Below, piece after piece: positions 57,301 to 64,000 of a stretch of DNA of 64,000 nt. Position 1 is the first letter of the stretch. Every line of letters starts with the position of its first letter. A program made the translations under genes and the position numbers. Under the pieces are notes generated by a model that saw only the letters and a program-made list of their open reading frames with translations, had not been told where the DNA came from and did not search any database. The DNA is taken from positions 581,254 to 645,253 of the forward strand of contig CAMXCT020000391.1 in the NCBI GenBank assembly GCA_947184155.2, in the 5' to 3' direction. This DNA comes from Cladocopium goreaui. Taxonomy: Eukaryota; Sar; Dinophyceae; Suessiales; Symbiodiniaceae.

Positions 57301-58345
57301 TGCTGAGTCTCCGAGCCGCCCAACACGACCAACCAAGCAGAAGCAGAAAGAAATCAGATCAGCAACCACTTTGCAGTTGTCGCAGCTTTTGTCGAACATG
57401 CCTGGTTCACAACCTGATCCGGAAAGTAGCAGTGCATTCCCGTGGTGGGAGATGGTCCGAGAAGATAATCCCAATATAAACCAAGGACGTCCCACATACC
57501 ACTCAATGAGAACGTGCACTCCAGACGGTAGATCAGGCCTATTAGTCGACCCCGGCGCTCACGATAATCTTGCAGGTTCTGAGACAATCGAAGCCATCGA
57601 ACAACAGCTCAGAACGCATGCCCGTAAGAAGATGCTGGATGAACCACTTCATGTCAGTGGGGTGTGCAAGAGCGCCCAGTGTGCCACAACTGCAGTGTCT
57701 GTCGATTTCGATTTAGGAATGTTGGTCGATGGTCATGACAGTTTGCCAGAGTTGGGTTGCACATACACCGCTCCTGTGATCCCCAACAGCCAGCTGCCGA
57801 TGTTGCTTGGACTGAAATCTCTTCGTGCCAAGCGTGCCATCCTGGATACGCATGGAAGACTCCTGATCTTGCCGGGTGAAGGAGGTGTTGAGTTCAGAGT
57901 GAGCCCAGGTACTTTGGTTTTGCAGTTGGAAGACAGTGAATCAGGTCATCTCATTCTGCCAATGAGACCGCCGATGGACCCTGTGGACTACAGGACTGTT
58001 CGCAGTGACCGCAGGACGATGGAAGAACACAAGTTGAATTTCAACACTCACTGTCGTGCAGCCAGAACGCCATCGCCAACACGCACTCCTGTTCATGCAA
58101 CCAGAGGTCCATATCAAAAGGATGGTCATCGCATCCTCACAGGTGTCCCAGAGCCAAGTCAGCCCATCAATTCTCAGCAGACACGACGTTTATCCGATGT
58201 GCATGGTGTTAGGTCGTCTGAGGCCTCCAGGACACCGAGAACAGGAAGAAATTCTGCACCGCCTGAGCCACCAAGAGCAGGACGAAATGCTGCACCGCCT
58301 GAGCCTTCAGGACCACCACCTGTCAGGGCAGAGCCGAATCCCTGA
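54344..58345 (+). CDS. Retrotransposon gag-protease polyprotein
   Basis: A 1333-codon frame. Residues about 45-68 form a hydrophobic segment (LWLLLLLSVVALVTFVVM). A second lies at about 340-360 (YVFLGTCLILASIGMM). A gag capsid-like helical region spans about 390-570 (NGENMDAALTRFEVLKHRA). CPRCGMFYADDE is at about 648. The zinc knuckle at about 779-793 reads CFKCGSTEHLAKRC (CX2CX4HX4C). The protease motif at about 1066 is LLVDPGAHDN, with DPG in place of the usual DSG or DTG. The C-terminus is Pro/Arg-rich. TGA ends it at 58343, but the same frame continues 10 codons later into the next feature, so this is probably one interrupted polyprotein. The start chosen is the first ATG in the frame. 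Confidence 0.8.
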   Translation: MEPSASFRRCSAEQKGKHAALDRQVFVRKGKCGMCFNLVAELWLLLLLSVVALVTFVVMFAPTSVETAIKDAVNSGRDEMCVQLPMLCRRTTFSTILAISTANSFGADNSQFGEQSTMSTAILATTTTSDVTSVPNNDGSIATSFNMDGLVTDHPVLTTIRTMLATSTDKTEERRMVELLRRAMKRSHEEVETAMERLEQMSLSLQQDMGPAEMIKHLRDIGLLDDSDNDDDASLFEVNASALVRPNATPMMHDPWWYEDIDAERDDDDSWTTGGRLAEHVNRRAMNLTGVNDSQSVHVNNSRMYADPSQLFSMHDPFRRLSNKLSVSSWSVKHRLHVIYVFLGTCLILASIGMMHAGNRQQQGHHGPRMGPNYTADVGTATLKTPPSWSYENSHQYSLRSWLSDVILWSNATDLEPDRHAPAVALVVTGAARDLIRELQPQQLREGVWEQGVHVSGLLLLCRTLARHYAPMETELQTRSMAELVGFSRLNGENMDAALTRFEVLKHRAIQRGGFAMNAATMSYILLNGLRLRPEQWDRMLLPLDGEMPINDQQFQQLFERLRRVGRMNEGAFMPPNRQGATGEVGAFYFPSFGEPAPPMAPGYQTYYGGPPNMNADAQAPMSPPDVPMSSGVNMSASFAVMSEDEDQCPRCGMFYADDEFSSGTETDDGETDNEVTTLYGNLNEDSAKLGNELYEAYLVAKRRWRRFSNKPPRRYRRNHFNKFRHKSNMQKMQRYGTSYASFLPPGAFAAHRGPGGKASGKGRNGRQNPRGRDGQPLKCFKCGSTEHLAKRCPKPDSQGQKQMAMLTGIGGSNLQFFARGVSHQSDTASRPSSDVGASHVLTTMRMQTGELVSRTFEAESIHSSAPSSKRSFFDDLESLRSASSNNKRRVDTAVEDKRDEYADNPEPRFPPPTELAPTAQQLQMKAAVVVNQPIAEWTSFMVGSLSSSSSVPAQPRMSSTEALLSGLESSRSSPSQAITADDAQDAESPSRPTRPTKQKQKEIRSATTLQLSQLLSNMPGSQPDPESSSAFPWWEMVREDNPNINQGRPTYHSMRTCTPDGRSGLLVDPGAHDNLAGSETIEAIEQQLRTHARKKMLDEPLHVSGVCKSAQCATTAVSVDFDLGMLVDGHDSLPELGCTYTAPVIPNSQLPMLLGLKSLRAKRAILDTHGRLLILPGEGGVEFRVSPGTLVLQLEDSESGHLILPMRPPMDPVDYRTVRSDRRTMEEHKLNFNTHCRAARTPSPTRTPVHATRGPYQKDGHRILTGVPEPSQPINSQQTRRLSDVHGVRSSEASRTPRTGRNSAPPEPPRAGRNAAPPEPSGPPPVRAEPNP

Positions 58346-58375
58346 CTGCAAAACACTGCCGATGTCGTTGCATGT

Positions 58376-61165
58376 GTGGCTCAAGCACAAAACCCCAAAA
58401 CACAAATAAACAGCTTGAAGCCACTTAGGACTGGAATTAACCAAGCAGTGCATGTGAGTGTCAATGCGCAGAATGTGAAGTCAGGTTCTGATGTGGACTT
58501 GGCTGAGTATGGTGCATGGGTCATCTCTGATGTGTCAGGCCTCCGACAACGTTTGCTGCAAGTGCAACAGCTAGGTCCAGTTGTTGCAGTTTTCCATGAT
58601 TTGCACTCCAAAGGTAAGTTTAATCAACTGTCAGAACAGCTTGCAGCCAGTAAGCCTCGTTTGTTGTGGGTTCGCCTATCCGGACCTTCCTGCGGAAGTG
58701 GGAATAAAAGAGATGAAAACCGAGCCGCTTGCCTTGTCAGATTAGTTTTGCAACAGATGGCCAGCCACCGCATGGTCATTGTTGAAGGTAACTTAAGGTC
58801 TGGCGGATGGAACTTGAGACCGTTCCGTGAACTTAGAGAGCTCGGTATGCATGAAACTTTGCATGTGTGGTGCAGGTATCAACCCGTAGAAGAAAATGCC
58901 TGCAGTGCAACCACTAGAATTTGGTCTAATGCAGAACTGACATCTTGTGCGGAATGTCAGTGCCGGACTGGTAGGAAACATGTCAGCGTGAAGTCGCTGC
59001 CTAATGCATCCGATGTGGAAGCTGTTGTTCTCACCCATATCATAAGAGATGTCGCTCAACATATCAACAACGCATTCGACAAGCAACCTGAGTCGAAGCC
59101 TTTAACTAATGAAGATGGTGTCAACCCGACACGCATCAGTGCCCTGCTTTCAGGTTTGCCAGTTTCAACAACTAAGTCATCCAAAGATGTTAGAACCTCC
59201 AATAGTGCAGTAACCCATAATACAATATCTATTACAGATAAAACCTTATCCACTTCGACAGTTGAATCCTCTAACCCAAAATCTACAACATTTAGAACCT
59301 CTGTTAGAGCCACTGCCAATCAATCCAATGTGCCGCAGTCCAATGTGAATCCAAACATGTCCAACATGCCCACTTCATCTAGAAGTGTGTCATTCCAAGG
59401 TGCCGATGAACCGTCATCCTCAGATGCTGTTTTGTCCTATCCCACTGAACAGGCAACACGCCAGAAGGAGCGAAAGAAGGCAGGGATAGAGGTTAAGAAA
59501 CGAAAACAGCATGTTGAACAACACTTTGACGATGTAGGTGATGATTTGTCCAGTCTTCAAGTCGAACAGCATGAAGTAGAACACTTCACCCGTAAGTTGC
59601 AGCAAGAACATAACCTGGCATCATGGGAACATGCAGTGTTTGCTTTCGCCTTTCAATCCTGCGATGATCCAGGTGCAATTCCAAATGCTGACAACTTGCC
59701 TGACATGTCTGGACGGATAGAAGCTTTCTTGGCTGATAATCCAAAGCACATCCATGTGTGCGAGCTGTTCGGAGGAGAAGGACTGACATCAACTCTTTGT
59801 TCCAAACTTTATGGTTTGAATAGCGGTTTCAACTTTGAACTTAAGAATGGTGTTGACCTCAATACAGATGTTGGCCGCCAAGATCTGTTTGCATATCTTA
59901 ACAAGTTCAAGCCAGATGTTGTTGTGATGGCGCCTCCATGTAAAGGGTTTGGACCATGGATTCACCTCAACAGAATAATCAATGCCGAAGCAGTGAGGGC
60001 CGCTCGACGTGACGGTGTACCACTTGCAACTCTTTGTGCTGAAGTTGCTGAATTCCAGTTAAGTTGTGGTAATCACTTTATAATTGAGCAGCCCCGTACA
60101 AGCCTGATGTTTCAACTTCCATCCTGGAAGGAACTTGCAAAGATCGCTCATGTAGCTGTTTGCGACCAATGCAGGTTTGGTCTGAAGAACCCTGATGGAA
60201 CACATCTTAAGAAGCCAACAAAATTCATTGCCTCAAGTCCAATCCTTCTTACACATGTTGCCAATAGATTTTGCCTTGATAACCATGAACATGGAAAGGT
60301 CAAATCAAGTGCCGAAAACTGGCCTATCAGTTTGTGCCGAAGCCTTGCCAGAGGCATTGCCGATTTGTTGTGTAGTTCTTTTGACAGCAGCCAAGCCACT
60401 TTGCAATTTCCAACTTTCACTTGCCCAGGCTGCAGAGGTCATGTTCGCAGGGACGATACTAGACACACACGCGACGAGAACTGTCGCTTCAAAGATGAGC
60501 CTGCGATGGAATGGACTTGTGATGGATGTCGCCGCAATAGACATCGATCCGATCCATCTCATACACTTGGCCCAGACTGCAGATGGGCAATTGCCAGAAC
60601 TAGAGATGATGGTGGTCCTCGAGCCCGAAGAGGACGCCACCCAAGAGATGGCAGTGTTCCAGCTGCCAGAGATCCAACAGCTGCAGTTCGATTGCGTGAA
60701 GAAGCAGCTCCAGCCGAAGGAGCAGTAGGACATGATAGCATAGAACCTGAAGTTTTGACTCCTGCAGAAGCGTCAGCCAGACGCCGCATGAAAGCCAGTG
60801 CAGAAGTTCAGGCCGGTTCAGATCCTGACCTTGTCGAACGTGCAGCACAGCCCTTAGCCATTGAAGATGGAGGACCAGTTGCTCCCAATGCAGCCGATGC
60901 TGAAGCGATCCAACCTGTTCTTGAAGAACCAGTGTGGTCGAGGTTCGATCTTGGAACATCACTGCAGCTCTTGAGGTCGTCCAGACCTGGAGTAGTTCGT
61001 AGGGCACTTCGTAAGTTGCACATCCGTTGGTACCATGCCCCTGCAAGACGCATGAGCACCCTGCTCACCGCTGCCGGTGTACCTGTTGAAGTTGTTGCTC
61101 AAGTTGCAGATGTCGTTGCCACATGTGACATTTGTCGCAACTGGAGTCGCCCTGGGAACAGATAG
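58376..61165 (+). CDS. Polyprotein middle: methyltransferase-like domain, zinc modules, integrase N-terminus
   Basis: Same frame as the gag-protease ORF, read after its TGA. The first ~350 residues are Ser/Thr/Asn-rich. Residues about 459-680 carry a C5-methyltransferase-like layout: VCELFGGEG (motif I-like), VVVMAPPCKGFG at about 514 (motif IV-like with the PPC cysteine), IIEQPRTS at about 568 (motif VI-like). Residues about 682-735 hold two CxxC...H...C modules (CPGCRGHVRRDDTRHT..., CDGCRRNRHRSDPSHT...). The end, LHIRWYHAPARRM to CDICRNW, is an integrase HHCC zinc finger. TAG at 61163 ends the frame; the integrase core continues in the -1 frame. Cytosine methylation is inferred from motifs only; residues after motif VI diverge from classical enzymes. 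Confidence 0.7.
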   Translation: MAQAQNPKTQINSLKPLRTGINQAVHVSVNAQNVKSGSDVDLAEYGAWVISDVSGLRQRLLQVQQLGPVVAVFHDLHSKGKFNQLSEQLAASKPRLLWVRLSGPSCGSGNKRDENRAACLVRLVLQQMASHRMVIVEGNLRSGGWNLRPFRELRELGMHETLHVWCRYQPVEENACSATTRIWSNAELTSCAECQCRTGRKHVSVKSLPNASDVEAVVLTHIIRDVAQHINNAFDKQPESKPLTNEDGVNPTRISALLSGLPVSTTKSSKDVRTSNSAVTHNTISITDKTLSTSTVESSNPKSTTFRTSVRATANQSNVPQSNVNPNMSNMPTSSRSVSFQGADEPSSSDAVLSYPTEQATRQKERKKAGIEVKKRKQHVEQHFDDVGDDLSSLQVEQHEVEHFTRKLQQEHNLASWEHAVFAFAFQSCDDPGAIPNADNLPDMSGRIEAFLADNPKHIHVCELFGGEGLTSTLCSKLYGLNSGFNFELKNGVDLNTDVGRQDLFAYLNKFKPDVVVMAPPCKGFGPWIHLNRIINAEAVRAARRDGVPLATLCAEVAEFQLSCGNHFIIEQPRTSLMFQLPSWKELAKIAHVAVCDQCRFGLKNPDGTHLKKPTKFIASSPILLTHVANRFCLDNHEHGKVKSSAENWPISLCRSLARGIADLLCSSFDSSQATLQFPTFTCPGCRGHVRRDDTRHTRDENCRFKDEPAMEWTCDGCRRNRHRSDPSHTLGPDCRWAIARTRDDGGPRARRGRHPRDGSVPAARDPTAAVRLREEAAPAEGAVGHDSIEPEVLTPAEASARRRMKASAEVQAGSDPDLVERAAQPLAIEDGGPVAPNAADAEAIQPVLEEPVWSRFDLGTSLQLLRSSRPGVVRRALRKLHIRWYHAPARRMSTLLTAAGVPVEVVAQVADVVATCDICRNWSRPGNR

Positions 61166-61479
61166 TCACTTCCACGAGACTGCCTGAACGTTTTAACCTT
61201 GAAGTCGAACTTGACTTGCTGTTTGTTGGTACTCATGTAATCTTGCACATGATTGACCGATGCATTCGCTGGAGTGTTGGTGTTGAAATCCCTGACCGAA
61301 CAACACCCTCAATCCTGAATGGTATTCGTGATGGATGGATCAATCAATATGGATCCCCTGCAGAATTGATATCCGATCAAGAAGGTGGACTTAATGAAGT
61401 TGCTGCAGCAGTGCTTGAACAACTGAACATTAAGCTTCATTTAAAGGCTAAAAGCCAACATGCTCCAGTGGTAGAATGA
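61132..61479 (+). CDS. Integrase catalytic core, first part
   Basis: The frame begins in overlap with the end of the previous ORF. It reads RFNLEVELDLLFVGTHVI, then HMIDRCIRWSV, then LISDQEGGL. The two Asp (VELDL, ISDQEG) fit the first two acidic residues of the DDE core. SQHAPVVE supplies the catalytic Glu immediately before TGA at 61477. The codon after Glu is usually Arg in this family (E-R-x-x-x), so CGA to TGA is the simplest explanation. Confidence 0.75.
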   Translation: MSQLESPWEQIVTSTRLPERFNLEVELDLLFVGTHVILHMIDRCIRWSVGVEIPDRTTPSILNGIRDGWINQYGSPAELISDQEGGLNEVAAAVLEQLNIKLHLKAKSQHAPVVE

Positions 61480-64000
61480 CACAATGAAATCCTTAGACGT
61501 CAAATTCACCTGATGGATCAACAAGCTACTAGGGATGGACTTCGTGTTTCATTTACCCAAGTTCTTAATGAAGCTGTGTTTTCCAAGAATGTGTTGCTGC
61601 AGTACGGAGGATACTCTCCTTACGAGGCCTTGTTCGGCCGTACTCCACCAATGCTCGATGTGATGACTGCAGAAGATGATCAGGAGCGGGAACATCCCGC
61701 CCGACTCCGATCCATAGCCGTGCAAGCCATGATCCAAGCCTCAGCAGAGGATCGCATCCGCAGAGCAAATGCCACGAAATCCAGACCAGCTGGAGAGCTG
61801 AAGGACATGCAAGTTGGTGATCTTGTGGATATTTATCGCCCAACCATTTCCAAAGACGTGCCCCGTTGGCACGGCCCTGCATCCATAACCGATTTGACTG
61901 CGCTCACTGATGGAATTATCGGTGTGAGGTGGCAGGGCAGAAATCTTCAAGTCCGCGTACAAGATGCACGCAGAGCCTTGGCATTCGCATATGCACCTGC
62001 ATTCTTTGGTGGTGCCAATTCACCAATTGAAGTTTTGAAAGTTGCTGCAGAATTTTTCAAGGGTCGCATGAGAGTTGGATGGTTCCGTAAGAATGATCTA
62101 TGGTTGTCATGCGAGGGCAACAAAGAGTACTCTGAAGTCTTACATGCAGGACTTCACGTTGGAGCTGTCAATTTGCAACTCATAGGTGTCTTTAGCTTGC
62201 GATTCGGCCATGGCATGAAGACCATCTCAGGTCTCTACTGCGATGAAACACTTGTATGCTGGTGGAAGCCCGGTGAATTCCACAACTGGTGTCACGCCTT
62301 CACTGATGGAAGCAAAACCATAAACTTGCATAACTTAGGTGGTAGTGAAAATGTCGCATTCATCCAATTCCTAATGGAGGATGGCGTTGCCATTTCGCAC
62401 TTAAGAAAGATTAATTCTGACATCGCAAGTATCGGCGGCGTGTATGAGCCTCGCATGCCGCTGATCCGCGAAGTTCCCCTACTTAATCCCAAAACCAATA
62501 GACCTAAGTTTAAGTCCTTAACAGATAAACCCGAAGTAGATAATCCGAATGAGCAGCAGCCTGATGTCAATGTTTCTTCGACACAAAATGAGCCATCAAC
62601 TAATCCAGATGTTGTTCCAACATCCCAAAGCCTTGATGGTTCAGAAATTGACTTGTTGCCAGATGAAGGTGAAAACGCAGATCCAGACATCCATGTGAGT
62701 TGGACTTGTGCAGCCAGTCCACCAATCTGGCCATGTTGCAACCACCACAACGAAGAAATCTTTGCGTATGCTGATGATGACCAACCAGCCGAACTAGGAT
62801 TGGATAGAAAGGTGTCCCAGTATCTTGTTACACCCAGCGTTGCACTAGATGAAGCTGGGCTCGACTATCCAGTTTTCCAATACCACATTAATCCCAATAA
62901 TGTTAGTCCCAATGTTCCTGTAATTGAAAGGACCCATAATGTCTTAACCCGTAGTGAAGCTTTGGAAAATGTTGAGGCCTGCCGAGCTGCCATGTTAAAG
63001 GAATTGAATCGTTGGATCAAGCACAACGCATGGCGCCGAATGCCACTTTCCAACAGCCGCAATCTTTTGAAATCTAAATGGGTCTTGAAATGGAAGAACA
63101 TTGCAGGAAAGAAAGATGTGAAGGGTCGTCTTGTTGCTCAGGGTTTCCAAGACCGACAGAGCTTGAGCACGTTTGCAGGAACCACTTCACGTTGGGGACA
63201 GAGGATTGTTTTAGCCATATCAACCCAATTTGGGTGGCCTTTGATTTCAGCAGACGTCAGCGAAGCCTTTCTTCGCGGCATCACTTTCCAAGAACTGGCC
63301 CAAATGGATACTTCACAACCTCTCCGTGTTGTGGAGATAGCTTTGCCAGTAGGATCAGAAGAGCTTCTCCGAACGTTTCCTGGAATGGAGAACTATGATC
63401 CGACCAGTGAATGCCTTTCGCTTTTAAAACCAAGTTTTGGACTGAAGGACGCGCCACGTCTCTGGAACCTAGCCCTCCAAAAGGTTCTTGATAAGTGTGG
63501 TTTGAAGGCAGTACAAACAGACAGACAGTTGTTTGTCAAACACTCAGGAGAACGCCTTGTTCTCGTTCTTTCAGTTCATGTCGATGACTTGAAAATGACA
63601 GGCGAAGAAGATCAGCTGAACCTAGTGCTTAAAGTTTTGACAGAACACTTTGATGAACTTAAGGTAGAAAAAGACAACTTTGAGCACCTTGGACTCCGTC
63701 ATGTCCTTGAACCAAATGGTTCACGTAGTGTTAGCCAAGAACACTATGTGAATGAACTTCGCTTCGTAGCTGAAACAAACAGCCCAAAGGATGAACCAGT
63801 TAATGATGATCTCAAAAGTCAGTTCATGTCACTTCTTGGTGGAATAGCCTGGACAGTTCAGACCAGACCAGACATAGCTGTGTTCACAGCTGCTCTTCAG
63901 CGCAAGCTCCAATCACCCACTGGCCGTGATGTTGCCAACTTAAATCGTGTGCTTGCGTATTTGAAACGAAAGCCAATGAAGTTGTACTATCATAAGGTGA
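61480..64000 (+). CDS. Integrase C-terminal part and reverse transcriptase (partial)
   Basis: Same frame as the integrase core, fully open from 61480 to the window edge (840 codons). It starts HNEILRRQIHLMDQQ; GYSPYEALFGRTPPM is the usual end of copia integrases. VGDLVDIYRP and a linker follow. Reverse transcriptase begins at about 63060: LKSKWVLKWKN, GRLVAQGFQDR, ISADVSEAFLRG, LLKPSFGLKDAPRLWN, and VHVDDLKMTG as the catalytic box, with His in place of the usual Tyr. LLGGIAWTVQTRPDI at about 63835 marks the end of the domain. RNase H is outside the window. Confidence 0.85.

Larger units (their letters stand above)
54344..64000 (+). mobile_element. Ty1/copia-type retrotransposon, truncated by window edge
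   Basis: Order gag, zinc knuckle, protease, methyltransferase-like domain, integrase, reverse transcriptase. Integrase before reverse transcriptase is the Ty1/copia order. RNase H and the 3' LTR lie beyond 64000. Interruptions: TGA at 58343, TAG/frameshift at about 61150, TGA at 61477. Confidence 0.85.

Noticed and set aside
1-64000. Ribosomal or transfer RNA genes and spliced-leader genes
   Set aside because: I looked for cloverleaf-like GC-rich pieces, rRNA cores and the dinoflagellate leader core (TTTGGCTCAAG) and saw none; a covariance search would be decisive.

Overview
The window looks like dinoflagellate nuclear DNA, probably from the Suessiales/Symbiodiniaceae-like group; this is inferred from style, not from a marker gene. 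Long AT-rich, microsatellite-rich introns separate very short GC-rich exons. Most exons start after CAG|G and end at GT, and one probably ends at GC. Ty1/copia polyproteins with an HVDD reverse-transcriptase box, KDZ-type transposases with cysteine clusters, and introner-like inverted-repeat elements fit the same group. Exon limits and frames were read by eye; there is no transcript support.

Layout. (1) 0.36-2.5 kb, plus strand: the 3' part of a SET-domain/Rubisco-LSMT-like lysine methyltransferase gene, whose SET domain must lie left of the window. (2) 3-16 kb: introns with a few orphan exons of unknown product, microsatellites and satellite-like tandem repeats. (3) 16.3-25.5 kb, plus strand: small exons of one or more genes. 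These include a Trp/Gln-rich exon built of nine 24-residue repeats with a frame break in the middle, exons resembling an SH3-like barrel, and an exon with a good Sm1 motif. (4) 26.7-52 kb, plus strand: a gene of short, phase-compatible exons. The first part is low-complexity, with recurring DPxFxNDPW and NW motifs. The last four exons together form an LsmAD domain, so I call it ataxin-2-like (Pbp1/CID family).

An intron of the ataxin-2-like gene holds a cluster of about 10 kb on the opposite strand (32.3-42.5 kb), bounded by two arrays of the 7-bp unit TCGATYC. It contains at least three, probably four, spliced minus-strand genes: a CxC5/CxC6-KDZ-like transposase, a DUF3987-like P-loop ATPase, a KH-like plus RapZ-C-terminal-like protein, and an unknown. 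A pair of GGCTAGCC-centred palindromes lies beside the 5' side of each gene. Two of the genes share a duplicated 370-bp leader that runs into coding sequence. This looks like one multi-gene mobile unit.

From about 54.3 kb to the right edge lies a Ty1/copia-type retrotransposon: gag with two membrane-like segments, a zinc knuckle, a retropepsin-like protease, a cytosine-methyltransferase-like domain, tandem CxxC...H...C modules, integrase and reverse transcriptase. It is interrupted by two in-frame TGA codons and one frameshift. Scattered through the introns are 100-130 bp elements with TACCCTCTGGTAA termini. Their inverted ends read as a GT splice donor on one side and a CAG acceptor on the other, and at least two annotated exons end exactly in such a terminus.
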